Shown in pieces: positions 9,121 to 18,902 of a stretch of 64,000 nucleotides of DNA (positions are counted from its first letter, which is position 1; each line of letters opens with the position of its first letter). Position numbers and translations under genes: made by a program. The notes under the pieces were generated by a model, which saw only the letters and a program-made list of their open reading frames with translations, was not told the DNA's origin and searched no databases. The stretch is taken from contig WBUL01000001.1 in the NCBI GenBank assembly GCA_008933735.1, positions 1-64,000 of the forward strand. Direction: 5' to 3'. This DNA comes from Anaerolineae bacterium (GTDB lineage Bacteria; Chloroflexota; Anaerolineae; Aggregatilineales; J027).

Positions 9121-10674
9121 TTACGAGATCGAGCGCAGACGACGGGCAGCCATCACAACCCCCACCAGAACCATACCCGCCAGAGCCAGGATCAGCAGGT
9201 CGGTGCTGGTCACTTCATTGCTGTCACCGCTGAACAAGCCCGTACCTGTCAGTGTACCCTGGGGTGAGGGCGGCGGCACGGTACCCTGAGCGGCGGCAGT
9301 CTGGAGGGCGGCGGCAGTCTGGGTTGCCACAATAGGATTAACGATCTCGGTGGTTGGAGATGGGATAATCGAAGTTGGCCCCCCTGTACCTTCGGGTACC
9401 TGCGCCGCTCCTTCAATGAGAAGTTCAATCGGTTCCCCGGTACCCACATCAACCGGAAGAAGCTGCGCTTCGGTCGTGACCTCAAAATTCACAATCTGGT
9501 CAGCAATTTTGATCCAGTATCTGCCGGGAGGCAGGCCAGTGATCACAAGCTGTCCCTGGTCGTTAGTATAAAACACCTGACCGGGATTGTACTGTTCATC
9601 GCCGCCCTCCTGCTGGGCAGCTTCGCCGCTGCTATCCGGCCCTGAAATCGACCGCCCCACAGGCAGCAGATACGGCGCGGCGCTGAAGCTCTCGCCAAAT
9701 CCTGCACCTCCGGCCTCAAGCGTCGGCGTAGGCGGCTGCGCGGGTGCCTGGCTGGTTGCGGTAGCAGGTATCTGAGCAGGCGTCTGTGTCGCCCCTCCCG
9801 CAGGTGGAGCGATTTGCCCCCCTGCCTGCGCGGTCGAGGTCTGGAAAATCGGATTCAGGCCCGGTGTCGGGCTGGTTGAGGTCACGCCGCCCGCACCCCC
9901 CGCCTGCGCGGTTGAGGTCTGGAAAATCGGATTCAGTTCACCGCCGCCGGTTGCAAGCGTCGGGGACGGAGAAGCCGCTGCCGGGGACACGCCTCCAGCG
10001 GCCGGCAAACAAGCCGAAAGACTCCCCGGCGCCGGATTAAAAACACCATCTCCATCATCGATGAAGACACAAACTGGCACATTAGCAGCAGGTGCGTTGT
10101 TCGCCAGCGGGTCACGGATGACAATGGTGATCGTGCCCGGTGTGGGTGTGGCTACAGAGGCTGTTTGGGTTGCGCCGAGGACGATCTGAGTCGCCGTCGC
10201 ATCCAGAGCCGCCCTGGTCTCCTCAAAAGACACCTGTGTCCGCCGCACACCTTCTTCTGCGGTTGCCGTGATAATCGCTTCAGCCGTTTTGGTCTGGGCG
10301 ACCGAGGTCTCCAGCAGAGCCACCGCTGTTTCTGTGACGGAAATGGCCGTTTCAGAGGCAGCGACCGAGGTTTCCACTTCCTGGTTTTTCAGGGTAATCG
10401 CAGTCGCGGTCAGGGCACTTGACGAAATACTGTCATCGCCTCCAAGAATCAAAAACGCGATGACCCCCATCAAGCCCAGAAACACTGCCCCCAACAGCGC
10501 CGCCGCAACTTTGAAGGTGGTGCTAATACCACCCTCTTCCTCAACTTCCCCGAATTCATCAACATCATCTTCCGGGAAGCTCGGCTGTAAATCCTCTAAA
10601 TTATCTAAATCAGAGCCACCAAACAGATCATCTTCTTCATCGCCAAAGAAGTTCTCAAAATCGTTATTGGACAC
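9121..10674 (-). CDS. Thr/Pro-rich bitopic membrane protein with a SdrD/CNA-B-like domain
   Basis: A 517-aa protein not recognised as a named family. Residues 1-50 are very acidic, about 52-75 form a membrane segment, and about 88-170 have a Thr/Ala periodic pattern (ETAISVTETAVALLETSVAQ), probably an elongated helix. About 175-205 plus 360-420 resemble a beta-sandwich carrier domain (VFIDDGDGVFNP; GQLVITGLPPGRYWIKIAD). A Pro/Thr/Ala linker lies between and carries LNPIFQTSTAQAGG twice. A second membrane segment (about 490-510) ends in RRLRS. The start is GTG at 10674 behind GGGGAGGA. It is the last gene of the long minus-strand block. Probably a surface-exposed structural protein. Confidence 0.65.
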   Translation of the reverse strand: MSNNDFENFFGDEEDDLFGGSDLDNLEDLQPSFPEDDVDEFGEVEEEGGISTTFKVAAALLGAVFLGLMGVIAFLILGGDDSISSSALTATAITLKNQEVETSVAASETAISVTETAVALLETSVAQTKTAEAIITATAEEGVRRTQVSFEETRAALDATATQIVLGATQTASVATPTPGTITIVIRDPLANNAPAANVPVCVFIDDGDGVFNPAPGSLSACLPAAGGVSPAAASPSPTLATGGGELNPIFQTSTAQAGGAGGVTSTSPTPGLNPIFQTSTAQAGGQIAPPAGGATQTPAQIPATATSQAPAQPPTPTLEAGGAGFGESFSAAPYLLPVGRSISGPDSSGEAAQQEGGDEQYNPGQVFYTNDQGQLVITGLPPGRYWIKIADQIVNFEVTTEAQLLPVDVGTGEPIELLIEGAAQVPEGTGGPTSIIPSPTTEIVNPIVATQTAAALQTAAAQGTVPPPSPQGTLTGTGLFSGDSNEVTSTDLLILALAGMVLVGVVMAARRLRSIS

Positions 10675-10719
10675 AAAATCCTCCCCTAACCTCGGCGGTC
10701 ACCCCTGTGACTGCACTTG

Positions 10720-11835
10720 CTACTGTCCTACGCTGTCCAGGTTCGCTAAGGGCACAATCACCCGTTCCCCGGACTGAAGTCTGAGATGGGCGCAGGCTGT
10801 TCGTAAGCCGTTTTCAATTTTAATGGGCAATTCCGGGAGCTGGGTGATTTCCCCAAGACGGCCCGCATACGGCGCCCGGCGCACATGCACCAGCATTCCG
10901 ACTTCCAGAGGTTTGGTGACCTGAGGCCGTTGTTTTTCGGGACGCGCCAACCCCACCGGAATAATAATCTCCGGGCGTGTATTATGACGCAGATCGGGAA
11001 TAATCGCATCAAAAACTGCCTGATTGCCACGTTTTGCTAACAAAAGTTCATACAATCGCATGGTCGGGTTCACTTTACCGAAACCCTCAGTAAGTATAAC
11101 AGGCACTTTAAGCTGCATTGCTTTTTCGCGCAAGTTTACGGGAGCGCTGGGGGCAACAATTCCGGCGAGTTCCTGCTGCTCCACCACCACCAGATCAATT
11201 TCGTTCAACGGCCGGAGCAAAATGACGACCTTGCCCCGGTACGGAGAAAGGGTCATGTCATCGCCCAGCAAATCCGATAATCCCTGTCTGGTCGATTTAC
11301 CGCCGCCGAAATCCACGCCGGGTTCAAATTCAAAACTGGAGGTTGCCAGCCGCCCATTACCCCACGCGCATTGAAGCTGCGTGCCCTGCGCTTCCAGCGT
11401 GACACCTCGCCTGGGTTCGACAGCCGTAACCATCCCACGAAAAGTCGCGTGCACTTCGACCACTTCGGGATTCACCTGCAAAATCACATACCCGTGTTCC
11501 ACCAGCAGCACAACCGAATCGGCAGGCACTTTGGGGATCTTGCGGCGGTGGCGTCGGCTGTCTACAAGCGATGTTCCAGCATCAACTGGCTGCCCAACTT
11601 CAACTGCCAGGATTTTCTTCAGGGCATTGTCATCCTCCGGATCTATTTTCATCGGGCCTGCCACGTCGATAATCCGATAATCAGACGGGCGTGTGCCTGC
11701 AACCAGAAGATGATTTGCCGGAGCAATTTCACCTTCCTCAATCAGCACATCGCCGACCATACCAGGGGGCAGCGCATGTTTACGAACGATGCGTGTGTCT
11801 TCCAGCAAAATGCGATGCGAAGGATAAAAGTTCAT
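10720..11835 (-). CDS. Conserved protein linked to the GlmL-like ATPase, C-terminal KOW/SH3-like domain
   Basis: A 371-aa soluble protein that I cannot assign to a named family. The N-terminal part (about 23-95) has a barrel-sandwich flavour (MVGDVLIEEGEIAP...VEVGQPVDAGTSLVD). A middle region (about 190-310) has an alternating beta/alpha pattern. The last 65 residues (LEVGMLVHVRRAPYAGRLGEITQLP) resemble a KOW/SH3 barrel. It starts at an ATG that overlaps the stop of the ASKHA gene by 4 bases, so the two are probably translated together and may act as partners. No catalytic motif is evident. Confidence 0.65.
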   Translation of the reverse strand: MNFYPSHRILLEDTRIVRKHALPPGMVGDVLIEEGEIAPANHLLVAGTRPSDYRIIDVAGPMKIDPEDDNALKKILAVEVGQPVDAGTSLVDSRRHRRKIPKVPADSVVLLVEHGYVILQVNPEVVEVHATFRGMVTAVEPRRGVTLEAQGTQLQCAWGNGRLATSSFEFEPGVDFGGGKSTRQGLSDLLGDDMTLSPYRGKVVILLRPLNEIDLVVVEQQELAGIVAPSAPVNLREKAMQLKVPVILTEGFGKVNPTMRLYELLLAKRGNQAVFDAIIPDLRHNTRPEIIIPVGLARPEKQRPQVTKPLEVGMLVHVRRAPYAGRLGEITQLPELPIKIENGLRTACAHLRLQSGERVIVPLANLDSVGQ

Positions 11836-13736
11836 TTCAGCCCCAATTCCCTGGCAAGATCATCGACCGCGCCCTCGGTTTCTTCATCCGCCCCGGCTTC
11901 GAAGAGCGCCTGAAGATCGGGCGCAGGCGGGGCATCAGGCAGGCGTTTGTAATCCGGGAAATGTTCATCTGAAATACCGCTGATCACTGCGCCAATCATC
12001 GCCGCAACATCGGGGGCTCCTTCAACTTCAGCAGCTTCCAGCATTTCAAGATCCAGTGCCAACCCGGTAACCGTTGTGAACCAGTCGGCGATTGTCTGTT
12101 TACGCCGCCGCCCCGAAGGCAAACGAACAGGTCTTCCACGCATGTCAAAAATCAGACCCGCCGTCCCTGCACGAACCCGTTCTTTAATGCGCCGCTTGCC
12201 ATTCATGGACATGCCGCGTGGCAGACGAATATCTACATCCACCCACTTCCCCGGCATAATGCTGGGTAACCAGATTTCCCCTGGGGCGATTTGTTTTTTA
12301 GTCGTCTGACCCTCTACCGTGAGTTTGACGCGAGCCTTACCCCGTGGGCCTGCCCGCCCCACCGGGCAGTATGCCCGCCCCAGGCTGACAAAACCACCGT
12401 TTTCCACTACCTGCACTACCGCCAGCGGATTGGTGTAACCAATCACACCGAGCGCGGGTGCCAATCCATAAGGATCAAGCAGAATGTCAAAAGCCCCGGC
12501 ATTTTGCAGTGAATCCAGGATCAGCAGCGCTGACAGCCCCGGAGCAAGGTTCGCGGTAAAAACCGCGCCACCGACAATCACAGGCGAAAAGTCCACAATA
12601 TCGCTGCCCAGCGCTTTCCACTCTTCCCGCGCCTCTCCGACCATCAATCGCACAATTTCGCGGGTAATTCCCTGTTCAATAAGCAGGTCGCGGAAGGTCT
12701 GTGGAATCGTCAGCGGTGAGAGCGATTTGTTATACACCCATTCTTCATATGCTTCCGGCGAAAAACTAAAGGGGAGCCAGCGCTCTACATCCCGCCAATC
12801 AATCAGATCAAGGGTAGAAAGGATGCTGTGCCCCAGACCAAGCGTGCTGCGAATATCTGCTGTCGCCACGCCACCCCGATTCGCCAGCAGGGCGCTGGTG
12901 CCGCTGCCAACATCGAGATACAACACGCCGCGCCCTTCTTCCAGGCTGTCAAAATAACGCACCAAGTTGGCGGCGCTTTGCGCGGTAGGCACAATGCCAT
13001 ATTTACTGAAAGGCGAAAGCTGCCGGAAGCCGCCCGCCTGCTTTTTGATAAAGTCGTCAAAAACCTGTGCCAGCATCAATTTCGCTGAATCGAGTGCTTC
13101 TTCACTGAGTTCAGGCCGGATATTTTCCGCAATAAACAGCGCACATTCTTCATTCAAGCGCTTTTTGACCCAGCCCCGCAGGGCAGTATTCCCCCCGTAC
13201 AGCACAATTGGGCGGTTACCCTGAGGTAAGAGTTTCACCGCCAGTTCAACCAACCGTACCAGACTTCGTACAGCTTCCTCATTACCAAAATCTGTCCCCC
13301 CTGCAATAAAAATCAGGTCGGGATTCTGGCGCAAAATCCGGTTGATGCGCTGCTCTTCGGTAGAGCTGTCAATCAGACTAATGGTTTCTACCACGTCGAT
13401 ATACGTTCCGGTCAGGGCGCGATGAGCACTCACCAGACTGATGTCATTCATCAGACCAACCAGCACGGCACGTAATGGCCGTCCCGCGCTGCTTGCCGTG
13501 AGTATTAACTCATCCAGAAATCCGGCCTCATCGCCCTGCCCCAGGAAAGCTCGTCCGGTAATGGTCTGGAGGCGATTGATGTTGCGTTCCAAACCCTGAG
13601 TCACATCTTCAACCGGCGGTGCAATCGTCGTGCGGGTCAGAGTGCCGGAAACAAAACGATACTGCCCTTCCACGACATCAATCAGAAGAGTGCGTGTGTG
13701 TGCAATTCCGAAATCGGCGTAAAGATAGGATTCCAT
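11832..13736 (-). CDS. GlmL/MutL-family ASKHA ATPase-like protein
   Basis: A 634-aa protein of the glutamate mutase-associated MutL/GlmL type, with the actin/Hsp70/sugar-kinase fold. The phosphate-1 loop is YADFGIAHTRTLLID (residues 6-20), a family segment reads LIFIAGGTDFGNEEAV (about 155-170), the phosphate-2 loop is YLDVGSGTSALL (about 271-282), and the adenosine region VIVGGAVFTANL lies near 390. Beyond about 470 there is a beta-rich C-terminal domain. In clostridia GlmL lies between the glutamate mutase subunits. Here no B12-binding mutase subunit or methylaspartate gene is present; instead it sits with a pseudokinase and membrane proteins. ATP-dependent chaperone or reactivation activity is inferred from the family only. 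Confidence 0.8.
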   Translation of the reverse strand: MESYLYADFGIAHTRTLLIDVVEGQYRFVSGTLTRTTIAPPVEDVTQGLERNINRLQTITGRAFLGQGDEAGFLDELILTASSAGRPLRAVLVGLMNDISLVSAHRALTGTYIDVVETISLIDSSTEEQRINRILRQNPDLIFIAGGTDFGNEEAVRSLVRLVELAVKLLPQGNRPIVLYGGNTALRGWVKKRLNEECALFIAENIRPELSEEALDSAKLMLAQVFDDFIKKQAGGFRQLSPFSKYGIVPTAQSAANLVRYFDSLEEGRGVLYLDVGSGTSALLANRGGVATADIRSTLGLGHSILSTLDLIDWRDVERWLPFSFSPEAYEEWVYNKSLSPLTIPQTFRDLLIEQGITREIVRLMVGEAREEWKALGSDIVDFSPVIVGGAVFTANLAPGLSALLILDSLQNAGAFDILLDPYGLAPALGVIGYTNPLAVVQVVENGGFVSLGRAYCPVGRAGPRGKARVKLTVEGQTTKKQIAPGEIWLPSIMPGKWVDVDIRLPRGMSMNGKRRIKERVRAGTAGLIFDMRGRPVRLPSGRRRKQTIADWFTTVTGLALDLEMLEAAEVEGAPDVAAMIGAVISGISDEHFPDYKRLPDAPPAPDLQALFEAGADEETEGAVDDLARELGLK

Positions 13737-13742
13737 ACAGGC

Positions 13743-14414
13743 TTACCCGATTTGTTCCAGCAAGAAAGTGAGTTGTTTACTAATCACATCATCAAAAACA
13801 TTTAAGCTGGTCAGCATAGCACTGGCGTAAATGGCACCAAAGGTAATCGCCAGAATCAACTGTCCAAACCCCGCCAGAATCCGCATGGGCAGGCTGCGTG
13901 TTACCTTACCATCCACGCGGCGGCTGGATAAGTATTGAAAATACACCAGTGTGCCAATTGTGCCAACTGTCATCAGAACAGCGTTCAACGCTTTCTCATC
14001 GTCAAAGGCACGGCCTGCATCACGGGTGAGCGGTATCACTGTACCAGAAATCGCTCCCATCAGGGCAACGGCGGTCCCGATCCCAATCAGAAATGCGATA
14101 CCAATATTGCCGAAGCGCCGAAGCAGATTGTAACGGGGTGAGTTTTTAACCAGCAGGGCCAGCAAAAACAGGAATGGCAGCACTCCCAGCACCCGGAAGG
14201 CATAATCATTATCATCATCAAGCAGCGTCACATCCAGCCAGGGGATAATGACACTTTCAACAGCCACCACTGCGATATACCCCGCCGTCGTTCCTACAAG
14301 CACATGAACAGCCAGCCGGTAAAGCGGGTTGTCTCCCAGTAAGTAGCTGAACACCATCAAAGTCAGGGTCAGCGAAACAATGCCTCCAATGACATCCAGC
14401 GTATCCGCGCTCAC
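13743..14414 (-). CDS. Polytopic membrane protein of the ASKHA/pseudokinase block
   Basis: A 223-aa protein with about six hydrophobic segments (about 8-27, 33-57, 72-90, 101-124, 146-165 and 182-205). A long acidic loop sits near 62-70 (LLDDDNDY). No transporter signature is recognised. Its ATG overlaps the stop of the pseudokinase gene as ATGA, and its stop lies 6 bases before the GlmL-like ATG. This places it firmly in the same operon, probably as a membrane partner of those proteins. Confidence 0.7.
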   Translation of the reverse strand: MSADTLDVIGGIVSLTLTLMVFSYLLGDNPLYRLAVHVLVGTTAGYIAVVAVESVIIPWLDVTLLDDDNDYAFRVLGVLPFLFLLALLVKNSPRYNLLRRFGNIGIAFLIGIGTAVALMGAISGTVIPLTRDAGRAFDDEKALNAVLMTVGTIGTLVYFQYLSSRRVDGKVTRSLPMRILAGFGQLILAITFGAIYASAMLTSLNVFDDVISKQLTFLLEQIG

Positions 14415-17400
14415 GAACGGCGCCTCCTCCGAATCGTTCGAATCAAGTTAAAAAACGCACCAGCGCTAATGATCGCCGCCGCCAGAAATGCCCCCAGAGC
14501 AGCGCTGTGCCAGCGCGAAAGGCCGGGGTCCGGCAGCGACGTATCGGTGTCAAAGAGCGCTTTTTTGTCAGCATTTCGGGCAGCGTCATACATCAATGTC
14601 CCACCAATACCCGCCACCAGACCATCATAATTTCCGGCGGACACATAGGGCCGGGTCATAGGCTCAGCGGCAGAGGTCACCAGGGCAAATTTTGGAAGCT
14701 CCAGACCGTTAAATTGTTCCGCCCAGTGACGAACATCTTCGTCCCGCTCGCCAATGACAACGAGGAAGGCAAAACTGCTGGCGTCAGGACGTTCAATCTC
14801 TAATTCGGTATCTTCGCCGTTGATGTCCTGCGCGAACAGCGTCGCTGCGAAGCTCTCTGAACGGGCCAGTTGACGCACGCCCACGGGTCCTCCAGTGAGC
14901 AGCCGTAAAATCAAGTAATCTTCCCGCGCTTCGAGGTCGCGCCCTATCGCCTTCTGGAATGTCTCGTCGGCAGCCAGCTCTCGGAAAATCTGTTCAGCGT
15001 GCAGCAGGCCTATCGGATTGGTGCTGATGACAATCGGGCGTCCACCGTTTGCCACAATATCGCGCAGAACGGCGTTCGCCAGCGGATCCAGTTCTCCTGC
15101 TGCGGTCGGGCCATATTCAAACGCGACCAGCACAGGCAGCGGCTCACGCGCCCGATTTAACTCATCAATAGCAGCAGCCAGCGGTGCCGCGTTTTCATCT
15201 AATTCTGTCGGCGGATCTTCCGCAAGATGCAGAGCTTCAGTCGCAAATGGTGCTAAGACCAGCAGCAGTAAGAGCAGTGTGATGACCAGGCGATCCCGTT
15301 TGGGTCTAATACGGCGTTTGGGCGCTTTGGCGACAACAGGTTCTTCAATATCATCTTTTTCCAGGTCGTAACGGATGCCCGCCTTTTGCGAAACCACTTC
15401 CTGCTGCATTCCCTGGAGAACCCGTTTCAGCGACTCCATTCGCATTTTTTGGGTCTCAGTGAGCTGCGCCATACGACCCAGCGTGATTTCGCCGGGGGTG
15501 CTGATCATTTTATCGACAGGGAGAGTCCCCTCGACTCCGGCCAGAGGGCCGCTCCTGGGGAGTTCATCAGCCCCATTTCCCTGCTTTAACTGCGCGATCA
15601 TTTCATCACGCAGTTGACGCAGTTCATCCGGCAAAAGCAGATAAGGTATCTGGTCGAGTCGGACTTCTGCGCCACCAACTTTCAGTATAATTTCCTCCGC
15701 CGGTGTGGATTTTGCAGCCTGCTTCATCCATTCCGGCAGTGCTTCTGTCTGAACGAGAAAGATCTCTTCTTCCTCAGTCGGCAGGTCAAATGGAAGTTCG
15801 GAAGCAGGTTCGACTTCTTCCTCGGACGGCGGGGCGGTCGGGAAGTCCTTCAGGAAGTCGTCCTCTTCCAACAAATTGGATAGAGATAGATCTTCCTCGG
15901 TGGTGAGCGATGTATCGCCACCGAAAAGATCATCCACATTCATCGCATCAAATTCGAGAAAGTCATCCGACATATCACCGGATTCAGCAAACTCTTCCAC
16001 AATTTCGGAAGGCAGTGCTGGTTCATCAGGGACATTGGAAAAATCAATGTCCCCAAACCATTCCGGCGTCTCGTCAGGTGCCTTCGGTTCCTCTAAGCCA
16101 AAAATCGTGGATGCATCTTCTTGCTCAATTGGCTGCTGTGGTTCGTCATATCCTTTCAGCCAATCGGGTTCATCGGCGGCTTCTTGGCCGGAAACCTCAT
16201 CTTGATCCCACAGCTCCTCAGATTCGCCAAATTCAGCAGTGGTTGGAAGGTCAGCAGTGACCCCGAATAGGCTGTCCAACTCGCTAGAAACATCACCGGG
16301 TGGCGGTGTTTCTTCGGAGGGCAGCCAATCCAACTCACTTTCGGCAGGTGCGAACTCATCTTCTGCCCGAAAATCCAGTGCAATTTCCTCTTGTTCTGAC
16401 CATTTCGGTTCATCTGCTGCCGAAACCAGTTCACCCTCGGAGGGCAGCCAATCCAACTCACTTTCGGCAGGTGCGAACTCATCTTCTGCCCGAAAATCCA
16501 GTGCAATTTCCTCTTGTTCCGGCCATTCCGATTCATCTGCTGCCGAAACCAGTTCATCCTCGGAGGGCAGCCAATCCAGATCAGGCTGGTCCAGTTGCCC
16601 CGTGCTCGGCAGTTCATCCCCTAACATGGCACTGATACCCAATGCCAATTGATCGGGCGACGATGCCAGCCAATCCTCCTCACCATCAACGGAAGTTAAT
16701 TCGCTGGTAGAGCGTAAATCCTGTTGAGGGAAGGCCGCTTCTTCTTCCTCATCAAACAAATCATCCAGGGATACCGCATCGCTGACGCCGGAAGTCTCCA
16801 AAGAACGAATCGCAGGTTCCGCTTCCAAGTCCTCGTCGTCTTCTATGAGCAAATCATCCAGCGAAACTGCCTCTGTACCGGCATCCTGAACCTCTAGCCG
16901 CTTGATTTGCGGTTCGTCTTCAGGGAAATCCAATGCGTCAAAATCCGGCATCTCTATAGCGGGGGGAAGCGGCGTGGTGGGAGGGCGCGGGGGTGCGGCC
17001 TGCCCAAGTGGATTCAGCAGGGAATCATCCAGGCTTGCGCCTTTCAAAAAATCTGGCACATCCTCGTCGCTGAGTTCCTCAACACCCATGAACCATTCAG
17101 GCACATAATCCTCGCCAGCCAATGAACCGGTAGAGGGTTTAGCACTGAGAGCATCATCAAACAGATCCGGCAAATCCGGCATGGGAATATCCGGCTCCAG
17201 GGCTTTGGCCTGTGCCGCTTCCATTTCCTGCTGCTGACGCTCCCACTCGTAATAATTCAAATCCTGATCAGCGGGCTGTCCCCAGGGAGCAGACTCATCC
17301 CAGTCTGAGGATTCATCCTGGCTGTAGCTATCATGCTCTGGAGACGCAGATTCTTCATGCCTCTGAGCATCTGCCCCTTTTTCCCATCCTTCCCAACTGC

Positions 17401-18259
17401 CTTCCTCCCAGGTGGAGGTTGCAGGACTCGTTAACCAGTCTGGCACATCAGAGCGCGAAGCAGCGCTGCTTTTTTCCTGCATCGCGCTCATCAGCGCTTC
17501 AACAAACTGTCCAGCCGAGGCATAGCGTGCTTCGGGTTCTTTTTCCAGCGCTCTTTGCAACACCACATTAACACCAGCCGGCAGCATCGGTTGAAGACTG
17601 GTCGCCAGCGGCGGCGCATCATTTAAATGTTTTCTCATCAACGCATTTGATGAGCCTTCAAACAGTGGTTTTCCGGTTAAAAGCTGGAATGCCAACACCC
17701 CCAGACCATATACATCGGTGCGGGGGGTACTTTTTTCATGTTTCCATTGTTCCGGCGCAAGATTCGGGGACGGGGCAAGCTGGAGCCCACACCCGGTTAT
17801 GATATTCGCCAGGGCAAGATCTACCAGAGCAACCGTTTCACCTTCTAATACAACATTGCTCGGTTTTAACCCGCCATGAACCAGGCCCTGTTGATGAATG
17901 AAATCCAGAGCAGAGGCAATCTGGGTCAGATAATTCAGACTGGTCTCAGCAGAAGGATGTTTGCCTTCCAATGTGCCATCGGTTGCCAGCCGCATCACAT
18001 AAAAACAATTCGGCCCAATCGAGCCAAAATCCAGAATCGCCATCACGTGAGGGTGATTCAGATTGGCAATGCGTTCATAGTCCTTGCCAAAACGCTCGAC
18101 AAAGCCACGGGTCTGCCCTAATTCTTCGGCAATAACTTTGACTGCAACTGCTCGCCGAGTCTGGGGCTGATAGGACGGATAGACTGCCCCCGTCGTGCCA
18201 GTCCCTAACTTGCCACCCAGTTGATAGTCGCCAAGCCGCTGTCCTGTGAAGTCTTTCAT
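14411..18259 (-). CDS. Membrane protein with N-terminal Ser/Thr kinase fold lacking the catalytic Asp (predicted pseudokinase)
   Basis: A 1282-aa protein. The start is ATG 18259 behind GGAGG, 4 bases after the previous stop. Residues 12-270 form a protein kinase fold: GTGTTGAVY glycine loop, Lys41 in AVKV, and an APEQW motif. The catalytic loop reads HGGLKPSN (128-135), so Gly130 replaces the HRD aspartate, and DFG is DLA (147-149). From about 290 to 870 is a very acidic Ser/Pro/Glu-rich linker with repeated DWLPSE-type units. A membrane segment lies near 990-1010, followed by an extracytoplasmic alpha/beta domain (about 1015-1245), a last membrane helix and a short RRRRRS tail. Bacterial PASTA-type kinases share the kinase-linker-membrane order, but no PASTA domain is seen. 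A signalling or scaffold role is inferred. Confidence 0.85.
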   Translation of the reverse strand: MKDFTGQRLGDYQLGGKLGTGTTGAVYPSYQPQTRRAVAVKVIAEELGQTRGFVERFGKDYERIANLNHPHVMAILDFGSIGPNCFYVMRLATDGTLEGKHPSAETSLNYLTQIASALDFIHQQGLVHGGLKPSNVVLEGETVALVDLALANIITGCGLQLAPSPNLAPEQWKHEKSTPRTDVYGLGVLAFQLLTGKPLFEGSSNALMRKHLNDAPPLATSLQPMLPAGVNVVLQRALEKEPEARYASAGQFVEALMSAMQEKSSAASRSDVPDWLTSPATSTWEEGSWEGWEKGADAQRHEESASPEHDSYSQDESSDWDESAPWGQPADQDLNYYEWERQQQEMEAAQAKALEPDIPMPDLPDLFDDALSAKPSTGSLAGEDYVPEWFMGVEELSDEDVPDFLKGASLDDSLLNPLGQAAPPRPPTTPLPPAIEMPDFDALDFPEDEPQIKRLEVQDAGTEAVSLDDLLIEDDEDLEAEPAIRSLETSGVSDAVSLDDLFDEEEEAAFPQQDLRSTSELTSVDGEEDWLASSPDQLALGISAMLGDELPSTGQLDQPDLDWLPSEDELVSAADESEWPEQEEIALDFRAEDEFAPAESELDWLPSEGELVSAADEPKWSEQEEIALDFRAEDEFAPAESELDWLPSEETPPPGDVSSELDSLFGVTADLPTTAEFGESEELWDQDEVSGQEAADEPDWLKGYDEPQQPIEQEDASTIFGLEEPKAPDETPEWFGDIDFSNVPDEPALPSEIVEEFAESGDMSDDFLEFDAMNVDDLFGGDTSLTTEEDLSLSNLLEEDDFLKDFPTAPPSEEEVEPASELPFDLPTEEEEIFLVQTEALPEWMKQAAKSTPAEEIILKVGGAEVRLDQIPYLLLPDELRQLRDEMIAQLKQGNGADELPRSGPLAGVEGTLPVDKMISTPGEITLGRMAQLTETQKMRMESLKRVLQGMQQEVVSQKAGIRYDLEKDDIEEPVVAKAPKRRIRPKRDRLVITLLLLLLVLAPFATEALHLAEDPPTELDENAAPLAAAIDELNRAREPLPVLVAFEYGPTAAGELDPLANAVLRDIVANGGRPIVISTNPIGLLHAEQIFRELAADETFQKAIGRDLEAREDYLILRLLTGGPVGVRQLARSESFAATLFAQDINGEDTELEIERPDASSFAFLVVIGERDEDVRHWAEQFNGLELPKFALVTSAAEPMTRPYVSAGNYDGLVAGIGGTLMYDAARNADKKALFDTDTSLPDPGLSRWHSAALGAFLAAAIISAGAFFNLIRTIRRRRRS
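16313..16570 (-). repeat. 123-bp direct repeats inside the pseudokinase linker
   Basis: Two nearly identical 123-bp units (41 residues, starting LDWLPSE and including EEIALDFRAEDEFAP) begin near 16313 and 16436, and the DWLPSE start of a third lies near 16560. The near identity at DNA level suggests recent in-frame duplication that lengthened the acidic linker. Confidence 0.85.
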
Positions 18260-18263
18260 CGGC

Positions 18264-18896
18264 TCATTCCTCCCGGTACGCCCGTTCCTGACCAACCAGC
18301 ACACGCAGACTCACGGTCACCGTACCCAGGCCAATTCCAATTAAAATGCCGCGTGCCCCAGCGGTCACTGGCACTTCCATCAACCAGCGCCGCAAATCTT
18401 CAAATACCGTTGTGCTGCTTAAGGGAATTGCTCCCAGCAGCACCAGCACCAGGGCTACTGTAAAATAACATCCACTGGCGGAAATGCGCTGGCGCATCAT
18501 ACGATAAGCCGCGTACACCAGAAAGAAAAAGACCAGACCCCCCAGTGCCGCTTCTAACGAGACCTGCACCGACTCAAATACAACGTCCCGAATTTCGATT
18601 CCATTATCCCCTTCGGGATTCAAGGCGTAAACAGCAATGACACCCACCGCACTTAAGATCGTAACAAGGCTGTAAAACATGCCGTTTTCACGGCGGGTGA
18701 TTTTCCCAAGATGAACCCCCAGCAAGTTCATCAGACCCAGCAGAAGCGCCAAAGCCGCCACCATGATAAACATCTGTAAGGTAAAGCTGGCGAGGGTTTC
18801 GGGTAACCCTTCCTCAATCAGCAGGCCTGCCAGCGTAATTAGCGCGACAGAAGCGGCGGTAGCAGCAGCAAAAACATTCAAGAGTCGGAAGCGCAT
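18264..18896 (-). CDS. Polytopic membrane protein upstream of the pseudokinase
   Basis: A 210-aa protein with five or six hydrophobic segments (about 5-27, 36-62, 76-92, 113-132, 144-164 and 182-200). No family signature is recognised. It lies between the 252-aa membrane protein (6-base gap) and the pseudokinase (4-base gap), so it is part of the same operon. The loop around 95-108 is acidic (NPEGDNGIEIRD). It is likely a structural partner in a membrane complex; there is no evidence for transport. Confidence 0.65.
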   Translation of the reverse strand: MRFRLLNVFAAATAASVALITLAGLLIEEGLPETLASFTLQMFIMVAALALLLGLMNLLGVHLGKITRRENGMFYSLVTILSAVGVIAVYALNPEGDNGIEIRDVVFESVQVSLEAALGGLVFFFLVYAAYRMMRQRISASGCYFTVALVLVLLGAIPLSSTTVFEDLRRWLMEVPVTAGARGILIGIGLGTVTVSLRVLVGQERAYREE

Positions 18897-18902
18897 GGCT
18901 TA

